A DNA stretch of 60,000 bases from Owenia fusiformis (GCA_903813345.2 CAIIXF020000008.1:22430822-22490821), one strand, 5' to 3'; positions 11,661-23,600 are shown, counted from the stretch's first letter. The notes: generated from the letters alone by a model not told the origin. Translations and numbers: made by a program.

Positions 11661-12659
11661 TACAGGGTGTCCAAAAAAAACAGGACCATAAGAAAGTTGA
11701 ATAGCTCGATCAATTTTACATATTTTGCCTTGAAATTTCAGAATTATTTAGTTCGTCCAATGTGAATTTTGTTGTGAAAGTTTGATGATAATCTATCCAT
11801 TGAGTCAAAAACTACAGCTTCTTAGAAAACATGCCCCAAATGTGCTCCTCTCCTCTCTATGCACAATTCAATCCGGCGAACAAAGTTGTTGATGATCATC
11901 CTACACACATGTCTTTCTTAATTGGACAAGTTTGTTCCAAAAACAATTGCAACTGGGGCTTACATCCTCCTGATGATGTGTTACAGCATCCATTGCATTC
12001 TGAACAATGCACTGTCTTGGTGGCAATGAGGAAACATGGAATCATCAGTCCTTTTTGCTTCGAAGGTTGACTGGGGACGTGTTATCATCATGAGCAAGGA
12101 CCAGTAAGTTCTCACTAAGTTTTGGAGGTCATTAAGCACCAGAAGGGACATCTAAGGAGATAAGTATTGGTTTCAACAAGCCAATACCACCCCAACACTG
12201 CAAATGATATGCTGAAATGGTTTAGGCAATGCTTTGGTGGTCAGCTCATCAGTTGCAGAACGCGAACCATATGGGCATCTCATTCGCCAGATCTAAATCC
12301 CCCAAATTTTTATCTTTGAGGATTTCTCAAAGCCAATGTGTATATTGACAGGCCCCTAACAATCTTAAGAGGGGTATAAGTACCCCAATATTTACCATAC
12401 ACATTAATGTGTATAGGTCAGGGTCATTAACAACTTTGTTCGCAGAATTCGTTTGTGCATAGAGAGGAGAAGTGCCTACTTTGAGCATGTTTTGTAAAGT
12501 ACTGTAGTTTTTGACACAATGAACAGATTCTCATCAAACCTTTAGAACAAAATTCACATTGAATGAACTAAATAATTTCAAAATTTCAAGGCAAAATATG
12601 CAAAATTGACCGAGTAATTCAACTTTCTTATAGTCCTGTTTTTTTTTGGACACCCTGTA
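11661..12659 (+). mobile_element. Tc1/mariner element with unusually long inverted repeats
   Basis: The 999-bp element begins TACAGGGTGTCC at 11661 and ends GGACACCCTGTA at 12659, typical mariner termini with TA at each end. Inverse matching extends inward for about 230 bp (11661-11887 against about 12425-12659) and includes CTCTCTATGCACAATTCAAT-type sequence. Between the arms lies a decayed transposase. Most mariners have TIRs near 30 bp, so the long arms are notable. Confidence 0.85.
12209..12370 (+). pseudogene. Decayed mariner transposase, catalytic C-terminal part
   Basis: Reading from 12209, the frame gives WFRQCFGGQLIS, then SPDLNPPNFYL, an in-frame TGA at 12317-12319 where a Trp is usual, and GFLKANVY. 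SPDLxPxDFFLWGxLK is the hallmark of the second and third catalytic regions of mariner transposases. Here the acidic residue expected after the PP has become Asn, and a stop follows. Further upstream (about 12020-12200) transposase-like pieces are scattered over frames. The gene is dead. Confidence 0.75.
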
Positions 12660-13365
12660 CTTGACTACACACCTTCTCCTTGTGGGGAGGTGTGTAAGGG
12701 GGGGGGGGGGGTCATCTTCCTAGGCAGTAAATAAACCTTTATTATGCAAGCTTGTGGACATCTGTACTTTTGGCTGGTCCCGGGGGGCATTTGGACTCAA
12801 CATGTTTTACTTATCCTGTGCCAGGACTAGGGTTGTCAGTATGTTTATAATATGTGAGAATTTTCCTTGCCTTTCATACTTAAATACCTACCTCAATAAA
12901 TTCCTAAATATTTTAGGATTCCTTTTGTGTCGTTGAATCCCCATTTAAATAGGTTTATCGACAGCACAAGGAAATTGTCATTTTTGATAGCGCTCTTTGC
13001 ATGTTATTTAACTTATTTCAACAAAATCCTCCATCAATTGGTATATCCTGGCTTTGCAGCATCAGAACTAGATGTCAATATGGAGATTTCCCATCTATAA
13101 CCTAGTGCCATCTTGAAAAGAGGTGCAATCTATCGCAATAATAAAGGAAAATGTTGTTGTTCTGCAGATGAACCCATTCGAATGGGGATTCAACTACATA
13201 AAAAGAATACTCATTTATTTTTTTAGTTTGTAGGGTGTGGCAAACTTTCCCATGTTGTAATCAGTCTGAGATGGACAACCTATAGAGACATTCCCCGGAC
13301 TATAGTCCTGGCACAGGATAATGTTTAACTGTATGAATTAAACAATTTTTACCAGCCAAAGCCTG
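12660..13365. other. Spacer with a poly-G run
   Basis: No gene recognised. A run of about a dozen G lies near 12700, and CTGTGCCAGGACTA near 12815 has an inverse match near 13300-13318 (TATAGTCCTGGCACAGG), possibly the ends of another small inverted-repeat element of roughly 500 bp. Confidence 0.4.
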
Positions 13366-13450
13366 CCAAGATATCTCAGGTGGAAGAGCATGTTTTTCAG
13401 GTACAAGTACTCCCAGACTCACCAAGGTTTGATCCCTGGTTGAGTCAAAA
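13366..13450 (+). repeat. tRNA-derived SINE head or tRNA pseudogene
   Basis: ATCTCAGGTGGAAGAGC resembles a tRNA A box (the TAGCTCAGTTGGTAGAGC type). GGTTTGATCCC about 35 bases later resembles the B box GGTTCGANNCC. The spacing fits a RNA polymerase III promoter. The cloverleaf is not intact and the segment passes into AT-rich sequence, so a SINE head is more likely than a working tRNA. Confidence 0.5.
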
Positions 13451-16400
13451 ATTTACATTGTAAATAATGTATAAAGGGTACTTTTTCCAGTGGTCTTTAA
13501 CTTGTGGTTAAAAGGTCCTACCTGTTTATCAGTACACAACAATACAAACGCAGCATCTATTCAATTGAGGGATTTTCAGAGATTTCTTGAACACTGATTT
13601 TATCACTAATAAGATTTTTGACTTGGTGTCCGTAAATAATTTTAAGATATATATGCCGCACTTTTGTACAAATACTCTTTAGGTACAGTATGTTGTTTTT
13701 AACATCTTTTTCAAGTTGTAAAATGTAATCTAATGGCTGTAATTACAAGTCACTGCCTAACCTTAAGAATCATTCATCAATAATATACATACATGTAATT
13801 ACAATGACCTTAGATTTAGTAACCTAGGGGGATGTAGAAAATGTTAGATGTGTTTGATACAGAACTCAATAGGATCCTGACCCTTGTATAAAGGGAAGTA
13901 ATTTGATTTATAAAAAAGGTACATAAAGTTCATGAAGATGTGACAAAGAGAAAAACATTCTTCTTTAGGAAACTCATGTACTATAAAAGAAATTATTCAC
14001 TTCTTAGAAAATTATGCATTTCTTCATCAATCAATCAATTGTGGAAGTGAAATGGATTCTAAGAGTAAGAAGCATTAAACCCATGAGATGTAATCTTAGA
14101 GTAGCCAGCTGGGATGTTTAATAGTATTCTAGCCTCAATCTAGTTATCTCGCAATTTTACTGAATCGTAGTGTTTTATCTATATCCGTTTTCTTAAAACA
14201 TGAACCTGGTGTAGAAGTCTTGTCTTGCTCTTCTCAGTTATACTTTAATATTTATCTTTATTGGGGATACATATAAGAAGCCATTTCTCTGTTATGAATG
14301 TTTGGGCGATTATCCAAATATATGGACCATGAATCTCTATCTAGTTATCCTTTTTTATCTGTCATCCTTTAATATTAACTGCACTGAATAAAGTTTGAGT
14401 TAGGATAGGGACGTTTTCTCTCTGTCCATGCAACTGTCCAGGTGATAACTCAAATACCATGAATCTCTGTTCTTATCTCACTTTAATATGTTAATATTTT
14501 TCTCTGTTGACTTCTATGTGATCTGAGTCTTTTCCCTGAAACACATTGTAATTCCATATTTAAATATCTTTGGAAAACCTATGTTGTAAAAACTAAACGG
14601 GCACAAATTACAGATATTCACCTACGTTTAGATCTAGACCATTTTCATTCATCTGGCTTCCTTGATTCTTTAATGGTTTATTATGTTCTCCCGGGACTTT
14701 TTCTATGAGTGGAAACGTAACAAAATTCTTATTTTCATAATTCTGACCAAGTTGGTCAATATAATGTGAATTTTGCAAATTTTTTCTCATTTTGAAGTGG
14801 ATGTAAATTAGGTTTTGAATGTGTGTAACTGGGTTTTCATAATCTCGATTATTTGTTCTATTCTGATTGAAAATATATTCTATTCTGATTAACCAAACAC
14901 TACTTTGATTGATCATGGAGTCTCGCAGACAGTCATCATTACGTGAGAAAACGTTGCAATCATCTGTTGCTTTAGTGCACTGTACATATGCTATTGGTGG
15001 TAATAAGTAGAAGTGTTTTCTCTTCTGAGATTACTGCTAGAGAATTGATGTATTGGCTGGCAGAGACTAGCATGTATATTTCATATTGCATCATATTGTC
15101 TCTTGTTTCTCTGTATATGTCTTAACCATTCATTTGAGAGATATTGCTATAATATGTGTACCATGTGCCTATTGGCTTAAAACTTACTTACATGTTGACT
15201 ACTGTGTATTGACAATTACATCAACATAATCGGCCATATTACTGCAGTATACATGACAGCAAAAGCAGTAAAAATACTTTTCAACCCATTATATGCAATA
15301 AACCATAGATTATTATATACCCTCAATTTTTCCATCCTTCTAATACAAAAGATATCAGAATCCTACTGAGGAACAATAATTGGTAATTGATTAACTACTG
15401 GTAAATGTTATCTCGAATTGCAGCTCAACTCAAACATATTTTGTACTTTCTGCAAGTCATCTGGTATACCTGGAAAACCCATCTGGGGCAAACCTGTCTA
15501 AAAATGTAAATGTTGTTTGGTTCACAAATTGGCTGAATATGCTTACTTTGAGAGTTGTTCATATAAGGACATTCTTAAAGGATTCGCTTGCACAAAAAAG
15601 AACCAAACACTTCATATTTGAAGGTGTTCTCTTTTGTAAAGTGTTCATTTGTTGCTAAACTTTAAATGTAAACAAAGATGGCAGTTATACCGATTTACTT
15701 GTTTTTGTTTATCTTCCCTGATATAGCATTTATATGTGACATTGAAGGCAAAATCCAACAATTAGAAAGGATACTTGTTACATGCCCTCACTCGCTGTTT
15801 TCATTTTTATGTTTAGGCATATTTTGAAGCACTCTAATATTGTGTAAAAGTATTTAAGAATAATCAGAAATGTGATATAAAACAAGTATTTCCTTATCAC
15901 ATCTATACTGTGTCTAGCAAGAAGTATTCAAAATGAAGAATGTTGAGGCTTGCATTTCTGTGGTGTTCTAGCTCAGCTGCTAATATTTTGGTGTTCATAT
16001 AGTGAAATGCATTGTTACACAATTATATAGTTCAGATCTATTAAATATGATGTAAAGGAAATCATCACCTGCATTTAAACTGAATGACACATGCCTTTGG
16101 GAGAAAAGAGAAAAATTTAATAAACATGAAATAGGCAACATGTTACAAATCTATTTTTCCTCTTTTATCAAGATAAATGGGATTTTATCAAGATAAAGGA
16201 GCATACACATTCTTTTATGATTATGAATTCTAAAACAGTATATTTAAAATGACTATCCAGCTGATTTCGCACAATGAATTATAGACGATTTTTTTCGATA
16301 CACCTTAGAATATGTTCAAGAAGAATTTTATTCTGAATAACCAAATATTTTGTCTGGACTTTTCTTAGAGTACATTTACTCATCATTTATAAGGAAATAA

Positions 16401-16737
16401 TTGGGGTATTGATAAGTAATGCAGTTCTGTACATGTATTTTCACAGATATGGTTGACAGGTTGAATACCTAGAAATCTATATCTGGTTAAAACGTTCCTG
16501 GTAATGCAGTATCCACATGTGGCTGGCATTGAACGAAGTAAACTGTAGGTGATCTCATAGCAAATCAATAGAACCAGTCTCTGGTATAGTAGTTACTTAA
16601 GTGTTTGTGAAATCATTACCTTGCTTTCACTGTCGTTTCTTAAAGGATTTCTATTGCTAATATATGTAATTTTAATCACTCACTGCAGTCAATCTCTTTT
16701 GATGGTATTGATATAACTAACTGTGTGTGTTCTTTAG
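13451..16737. other. Intron or flank of the upstream gene, no exon identified
   Basis: About 3.3 kb of AT-rich DNA. A weak remnant of the TCCCACCGAAC element (GATAACTCAAATACCATG) lies at 14440-14462. No upstream exon of the gene at 16738 could be picked out, though small exons could be missed. The 102-codon reverse ORF at 14608-14916 has no family features. Confidence 0.4.
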
Positions 16738-16915
16738 TAAGAGGTTATTCTATGAAGTTTTGCAGAGGCCCAGCCCTGGGCTCATAGCTTATATGCTACA
16801 CTCTGACGATGAAGGTTTTCAGCCATTCAGAGAGCATAGTAAAGGTACTTATATGCCTACACATGTATGGAACAGTCTTGAAGCAATGGTGGGTTATAAG
16901 GGATGGCTTATTCAG
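16738..16915 (+). CDS. Unrecognised gene, internal exon
   Basis: An acceptor TTCTTTAG precedes 16738 and a donor CAG|GTTTAT follows 16915. The exon enters with one base of a split codon and leaves in phase 0. It encodes 59 full codons with a balanced, globular composition (for example YEVLQRPSPGLIAYMLHSDD and YMPTHVWNSLEAMVG). Two further exons follow with matching phase, which is the best evidence that this is real. No family is recognised. It is part of a gene that extends to the left, beyond what I could resolve. Confidence 0.6.
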
Positions 16916-17453
16916 GTTTATTATGTCACATTGTTGTAATCTCCAACTTTTTGTGGATGGCGGTTAGTGTTTGATATTTGGTGGTCAGTGTCTGTAATAA
17001 ATTCTTACAGCATCTGTAATAAAAAGCAGGTGATGATATTTTGCATGTTAATACCTTTTTGCTCATATATTGTAAAGAATGAGTGTCTATTCTAAAACAT
17101 TCAGTATTTTGCCTTGTAATTAATAAGAAACACCATGCAAGGACTGAATTCAACATACTTCTCATGTGACAAATGCATTTTCTATTGTTGAGTGATTAAA
17201 TGACAAATGTTTATAGGCTTTAAAACAAAAAACAATCATAAAATACTATAAATTGAATCAAACTACTTGATAACTTAGTTGTGACTTTGTAAACTGCTCT
17301 GTTTATGTAATTTTATTTTTTCTCCAACTAATCCATGATTAAATATGCTGAAAAAACATTGATTTTGATTTGGTGTGCCTGGTTCTGCATATAATACAAT
17401 CTGTCTTTACTATAATGCCTATAACCATTCTGAATTTCTGATACTCCTCACAG
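16916..17453 (+). other. Intron of unrecognised gene, with repeat fragment
   Basis: GT at 16916 to AG at 17453, about 540 bp. At 16960-17065 it contains a decayed copy of the repeat also seen at 41770-41870 and 58310-59060 (a phrase like GGTCAGTGTCTGTAA followed by AATTCTTACAG and then GCATGTTAATACC). Confidence 0.55.
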
Positions 17454-17522
17454 CTCACTGTTTCACTAGAAAATGTCATGGCCGAGATCCTCGAGGGTGG
17501 AGAATATCAATATATGGTTCAG
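17454..17522 (+). CDS. Unrecognised gene, internal exon of 23 codons
   Basis: An acceptor CTCCTCACAG precedes and a donor CAG|GTACTA follows. The exon is exactly 69 nt, phase 0 on both sides, reading LTVSLENVMAEILEGG and then EYQYMVQ. It continues in frame from the exon at 16738 and into the exon at 17779. No domain is recognised. Confidence 0.6.
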
Positions 17523-17778
17523 GTACTAGGCATTCCCAAGTATTCTAAGTAATTCGTTTTTTATTTATCATTAATTCGGTGGCCTATCATGACCTATGAT
17601 AGACTCTATTCCATCATTTTCTTGTGTTGAGGAGTTAATAATGGAAAGAGAAGCAACAGTTAAGCTGTGTCTGTCCCAGTTCATCTGTCCGCTTGAATAA
17701 TGTCTGAATATTTACCATATCTTATGTATGAATGGGATATATAGCCCCTTGCTCAGAATGTATTTCCATATTTTTTAG

Positions 17779-17841
17779 GATGCACAGGATGAGGATGACA
17801 TTTATGAAGAATTAAAGCCAGCTAATTATCCCACCGAATGA
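17779..17841 (+). CDS. Unrecognised gene, terminal exon ending inside a transposon
   Basis: After the acceptor ATTTTTTAG the frame reads DAQDEDDIYEELKPA, an acidic tail with a YxxL-like tyrosine motif, then NYPTE and TGA at 17839-17841. The last residues and the stop lie within a repetitive element that starts at 17829. The second copy of that element has CGA where this copy has TGA. The natural 3' end of the gene may therefore have been replaced. A possible AATAAA is at 18946-18951. An alternative is that the true terminal exon splices elsewhere. Confidence 0.55.
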   Translation, partial: DAQDEDDIYEELKPANYPTE

Positions 17842-18928
17842 AGTTTGCATGGGGTATAGGAAAGCCGTACGTCTGTCTGTCCGGGCAATTACTCAAATAC
17901 CGATTGACGGATTTGATTCATAGGCTTATGCCTTATGGGTGTAGGACCTCTGCTCGAGAAGGAATTTTCAATATGGCCGCTCAATTCAAAATTGCCGCCA
18001 TTTTTCATAAAAAATGTAATCTTTGATAACTCAATTACTAGTGGATGGATTTGGTTCTAATTTTATATGCTGATGCCTAGGAACAAAGGAGCTTTTATAT
18101 TAGATGGCTGCTGATTTTCAAAATAGTTACCATTTTTCGTGAGAAAACATAATATTTGATAACTCAAATACCAGTAAACGGATTTCATCCAAATTTTATA
18201 TGCTGACGCCTAGGTACACAGTTGCTCTGTTCAAGAAAACATTTTCAAGATGGCGGCTGTATTTCAAATTGGCCACCATTTTTTTTTGTTAAAAATGAAA
18301 TATTTGAGAATTCAAAAACCAGTACATGGTTTTAGTTCACATTTTATATGCTGAAGCCAAGTGACACTGCTGCTCTGTTCGAGAATCAATTTTCAAGATG
18401 TCATCTGAATTTCAAAATGGCCGCTACTTTTCCTCAAAAAACATAATATTTGAGAATTCAAAAACCACTATTATGGATTTAGTTCAAATTATATATGCTG
18501 AAGCCAAGGGACACTGTTGCTCTGTTCGAGAATCAATTTTCAAGATGGCATCAGAATTTCAAAATGGCCGCTACTTTTCCTAAAAAAACGTAATCTTTCA
18601 TAACTCAAATACCGGTAAACAGATTTGGTTCAAATTTTATATGGTGATGACTAGGGACATAGTAGCCCTGTTCGAGAAAGAATTTTCAAGATGGCAGCTG
18701 AATTTCAAAATGGCTGCCATATTTTGTAAACAAGGTGTTGACTGTTTTTCAAAATGGTCACTATTTTTCTATCTTTGGTAACTCAAATACCAGTAAACGA
18801 ATTTGGTTTATATTTTAGAAGCTGATATGCTCTGTTCAATATGGAATTTTCAAGATGGCCACTAATTATCAAAATGTGTTTTGTTCGGTGGGATTTGCTA
18901 CTCCGTTGAGTTGCTGTTTTTCTAGTTA
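17826..18928 (+). mobile_element. Minisatellite-bearing TIR element (TCCCACCGAAC family), copy A
   Basis: The element runs from TCCCACCGAA at 17829 to TTTTTCTAG at 18925 and is flanked on both sides by TTA, a possible 3-bp TSD. Near the right end GTTCGGTGGGAT is the inverse of the left end. The interior consists of about six or seven degenerate units of roughly 150 bp. Each has 'ataactcaaataccagt', 'ttcaaattttatatgctga', 'gcctagggacac', 'ttttcaagatggc' and 'aaaatggccgc'. There is no coding capacity. It lies between the terminal exon of the upstream gene and the first exon of the zinc-finger gene. Confidence 0.8.
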
Positions 18929-19015
18929 AAATAATTAAATATTTGAATAAACTGACATATTCATTTTTTTTATATTATATTACTTATAATGATTTGTTCC
19001 ATTTTTTGTTTCCAG

Positions 19016-20659
19016 AATGTTGCTGATAGACACTGCTTAACAATATGGCCACCAGTTACCCATCCCCAGAAGGAACTATGCAGCAACAACAAGCTGTTCA
19101 GAATTCCCCATTGGAGCCTCAAATGGGGAATTATGGGATGCCACCTCCACCAGTGCCCCCTATGCCAAGTCAGAGAATGTCGAATCAAAGCTTCACATCA
19201 AACATGACAGGCAATAATTTAGGATCAAATAACTTAGGAGCAAGTAATATGAGCAGTGGTAACATACATGATATCAGTATGAGTGGAAACAATTTAAATA
19301 TGACTGGAGGAAATATAAATAACTCCTTGTTAGGCAATAATATGGGTAATACGAATCAGAGCAATACGATGGCACTGTTCCGTCAGCAGCTGCAGCAGAG
19401 AAGGCAGCAGACTCAACCATCAGTGTTCCAGTTTGATGAAAATGCTGTGGCTAATATAACTGCTTTTGGTGAGGATCCTACATCGCCATTTCAGAAACAT
19501 TGTAATATAGAGCCTACGTCACCTCACCTTCAGTCTCCTCATCTGTCTCAGCATGTCGTATCGTCTCCTCATCTCACCATGACGTCACTTGCCCAGTCTC
19601 CATTGGTTCAGAACACTCAAGTACACCAGTCTTCTCATATCTCACAATCGTCTAACATGCCACAATCTCCTCATGTACCACATTCTCCTCATGTCCCTCA
19701 ATCCCCCCATGTCCCCCAATCCCCTCATGTCACTCAATCTCCCCATGTGGCTCAATCCCCCCATATCCCACAGTCTCCACATTTGGCCCATTCACCTCAT
19801 GTCCCCCAATCTCCACATATGTTCAGACAACAGCAACAGTTCATGACCCCTGAGCCCCAATCCCCACACAATATTCAACAATTTCAGAAACAGCAGCAAC
19901 AACAACTCTCTCAGCAGTCACCTTCTCCTGTTGGCTTCCAATCCCAGCAGAGCACGTTTAACATGACTATCCAGCAGCACAGCACGGAACCGGCTTCACC
20001 TGCCTTGAACCAGTTCACTCCAAGCTCACCTGCTGCAATCCAGTTTCAACAGCAGCAACAACAACAACAGAAGTTCAATTTTTCTGGTCTGAACTTAGAC
20101 CAGGCTACCTGTAATCTCCAAGCTCAGTTGAGGAAACAGTTCAAGCAGGAACCCCCTCCTTCCCCTCACTTTCAGACCCAACAGTTTAATGCTAATGTTA
20201 ACATCAACATGTCTGCTCAAGTTGACCTGCCTACATCATTGTCGGAGGATGCCCTCATGACATCAGTTAGCCCTGTCTACCAGGATCACAGCCAAGCCAG
20301 CCCAGTGGTTGCTCAAACATTGCCAAATGAAGCACTACAGTTCCAATCCAATGATGGCGATGCTATGCTCAGTGCGATCAATTATGACGCCAGTGAAATG
20401 CTAGGGAATCTAGAAGATAGCTTGTTGAATCAGACCTCAACAGCGAACATGGCTCTCAGTCAGAACACACCTACATCTTCGTTTGATAACTCCACAGCAG
20501 CACAGACATTTGCTGATCTTTTTGATGGTGATGGCAATGTTAATGACTCATTCAACATTGAAAGTGAACTTTCACCGCAGACATTCAGTGAAGCAGCCAA
20601 CAGCCTCATGATGGGAGACAGCAGTGGAAGCATAACTAGCATAGCAGACCAGGATCAGG
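19016..20659 (+). CDS. TRERF1/ZNF541-like gene: first coding exon, Q-rich N-terminal region
   Basis: The acceptor TTTTGTTTCCAG ends at 19015; 29 nt of 5'UTR follow, then ATG at 19045 (A at -3, G at +4, in-frame TAG upstream at 19027). Translation is open for 538 codons to a CAGG|GTAAGT donor after 20659, phase 1. The protein is low-complexity: a Pro/Met-rich start, an Asn/Gly/Ser-rich stretch (about 55-105), Gln runs, nine tandem SPHxxQ-like hexapeptides (about 207-260), a FKQE SUMO motif (K367), and an acidic, hydrophobic tail (LFDGDGNVNDSFNIESEL) like an activation domain. It splices in phase to the zinc-finger exon at 51166. The family link comes from the later exons; this region is disordered. 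At least one non-coding exon must lie upstream and was not identified. Confidence 0.85.
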
Positions 20660-23600
20660 GTAAGTAGTTTTCATCATACAAGCTTTGTCTATTCCGGTGT
20701 AAAAGAAACAAGGCCCCTTGGAATTATGGTCTTTATTCTACAAGACCCATGCCTGATTGGGTTTAAACATCCTTGGCCCAAGAGTAATTCATTGCATTAC
20801 ATCAACTGCTATGAAAGCAGTGAAGGACCGATCTTGAAGGATGGGGTTTATACCAAAACAATAAACCTAATTAAAAATCAGTATTAAGTATCATCAAATT
20901 GTCAAGCAGCTCAGAAGCATTTGGGAACTGTTAATGTAGTCAGTAGTTTTGAAAGATTGGCTTTAGATTCACTTGACAATTCAACTACACAAAACCATAA
21001 TGAAACATTTAATATTCAATTATCTTGCTTAAAATGACTGGTATTGTTTAAAACATCTCTAAGTGATGTTTAATCTGGCTAAAATGCTTATGTTCACATG
21101 AATAAATGTTGACAGCATGTGATTTAGAAGCGTTCTAAAACTGGGACATGAATGTGTATGTAAGCCCAACTGTTCTGGTTTATCCAAGTGTTTGAACTCT
21201 TGTCCAACTATTCTGCCTAACCAAGTATTCAGAGTTTACTTATTTTTTAAGATCTGAAAATTCACAATGGATAGCAATAGCAGGATTCTTGCTCGGCTTT
21301 TAGACTCCGCAGTAGTCTAATATGTGTCCAGACCCTCCAGCGCAGTAGTCTGAGATATTTAAGAGTGACATACCTTTTTGAAATGTGTATTGTGATTAAA
21401 TTAGCAGATAATCTTTAGCATTTTTGAAAAATACTGGAAGAGAATCTCCGATATCACATGTCTCAAAAGTTTGATATGTCAAGGGTCAAAAGTTAAAGTC
21501 ACATGATTGAGGATAGGCAATGAAATTTGATTTGTTATTTTGCAGGTGCTACATTTTTTGTAATAGGCGCTTATTTGGTGTATACAGTACCAGAAATTCA
21601 CGATCTAAATAGGGGTGTGAAAAGTGAAATACTCTTAGATTGAGAAAAGCATGGAGGTCACGGTGACCTTTTAGATAGAATTTAATAAATGCACAATTTA
21701 GCAGTTTGGAGCCAATAATAGAATAATGAAATTATTTGTAGAATTGATGTTCATAAGTTAAAAGGCAAACAGCTGTAATAATCATGACCATAATAATCCT
21801 AAAATATTTTTCATTCATAATGTTACAAATACCCCATCTCCCACTTATGAGATGAATGAAAAACTTACATATGCCTTGGAACCAGTATAGTGCATAGTTA
21901 CAGGAAAGCAGTGTTCGCGCTGGCCATTTAAATTTCTGAGTCCCTTGGATGCAACCCATTTGAAAAATTTGGGTCCTGTCTAAAGCATGTGTGAATTTAA
22001 GTAAATGTTCTATCTGAGCATAAATGTTCAAACTTCAACTCAGAGGGGGAATTAGTAGAAACATCGCAAAAAACATGAGGTTCCAAAAATTTTGTGGGAG
22101 AACACTGGATGATACATCCAAACATAATTTTGGGCCCATTTTTAGGCCAGTTTTTCTAAAGGTCGATCTTTTCAAAAGGGAGGCATATTTCTTTACATGA
22201 AATTGAATGGCAAATCGAAATTTAATGTTGCAAGTGTATTTGATAAACTAATAAAACCAGAATACTTGGGTCAAGTCAGAATACTTTGGCAAGGAGTACT
22301 TGGATAGGCCAGAATACTTCACTGAACACCTGAACACAAAACTATATTAACATAAGTTTGCTATTGGCTTTAGGTGTTTTTCTTCTTTTTATCACATTCC
22401 TCTTTCTTTTCATCATATTTCTAGGAAAATCGATTGATAGCTTTTCTTTTCCTACATATGTTAGAGGGTGCCAAGTAGTACTGTCAGCTTAAGCAACTAG
22501 TTGGTGGTATGATTTAAGTCATGTACTAGTATATTTTCCTGATGAACCTTTCACAAATCAGACTTAGGTGCTATCGATATGTTTAGATGCACTGAGTGGT
22601 TAAGATTGATCTACACCAAATTAAATAGTTCTGACTGATCTTCTAAGATGAATTATTCTGCTTTGCCTACCTTAATGTTTTGTTTAATGTGGCAGGAACA
22701 ATGAGTAAGGCATAATCCTCTAATGAATATGGTTAAGGTAGGTCAAATAAAATGATCATTTATATAAATGATCCCACTTGGTATACCTCAACAGAATTTT
22801 GAGAAACGGCATGAATCATGTGTTATCTTGCACTTTCTATACGAATACTAAACCAGAGCGATGTTTTATATGTACAGTAGTAATGGACATATTACATACT
22901 ATTTACTAGATATAAAGCCTGAACTTGGTAAAAATGTGACTATTAATTAACTTGAGATAATAACCTTAGTTTGTTGTAAACACCGACTGTTTTTCTATTG
23001 ACTTCTTTCAGTGTTTATGTTTATTACATCTACTTACGATCACTTTACTTCCTTGTTCCTGCTGTGAAGGTATTTATTAGCTGATTAGCCGCCTGTATTT
23101 TGTACATATATGAGGATTTTCTTTCCTAATGTTGAAATACCAAGTAAATGTAAATTCCAAGCTTCAAGATGTCTTAAATATATGTAAATGAAAAAGCAGC
23201 AGTGAATATTATATGGTTGAATCAACAACTTGTTCTTATGAATGCAGACTGTTAAGGTTAAAATAAATTGATTTTCCCAATTGACTTTGTTTGAGAGGGA
23301 TTTAGAGAAGCAGTCCATCCATCCACAGATCCAGTCCATATGTTTGGCCTAAAAAATCATTCTGTTCCGAATATACTTGTATTAATAGTATTTCATATTC
23401 AGTGCTTTCAGTAGGTTTGTCCAAGAGTGCACCAATGGGACGGATTGATTTTCAAAAAATGAGTCCCCCCCCCTCAAAAAAGTGCGTCCAGTGAAAAAAT
23501 GGTTCCTGTGAATTCAAAGTCACATTTTTACACCGAACGAAAAAATTGATGAAAAGTTTCTGTAATAATCAGTTTTGTTATTTATCGGCCTAAATCATCA

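Noticed and set aside
13366-13450. Functional tRNA gene
   Set aside because: Only A- and B-box-like motifs remain; acceptor and anticodon stems do not pair convincingly.
14608-14916. 102-codon reverse-strand ORF
   Set aside because: Asn/Ile/Lys-biased as expected from AT-rich non-coding DNA; no homology features or splice partners.
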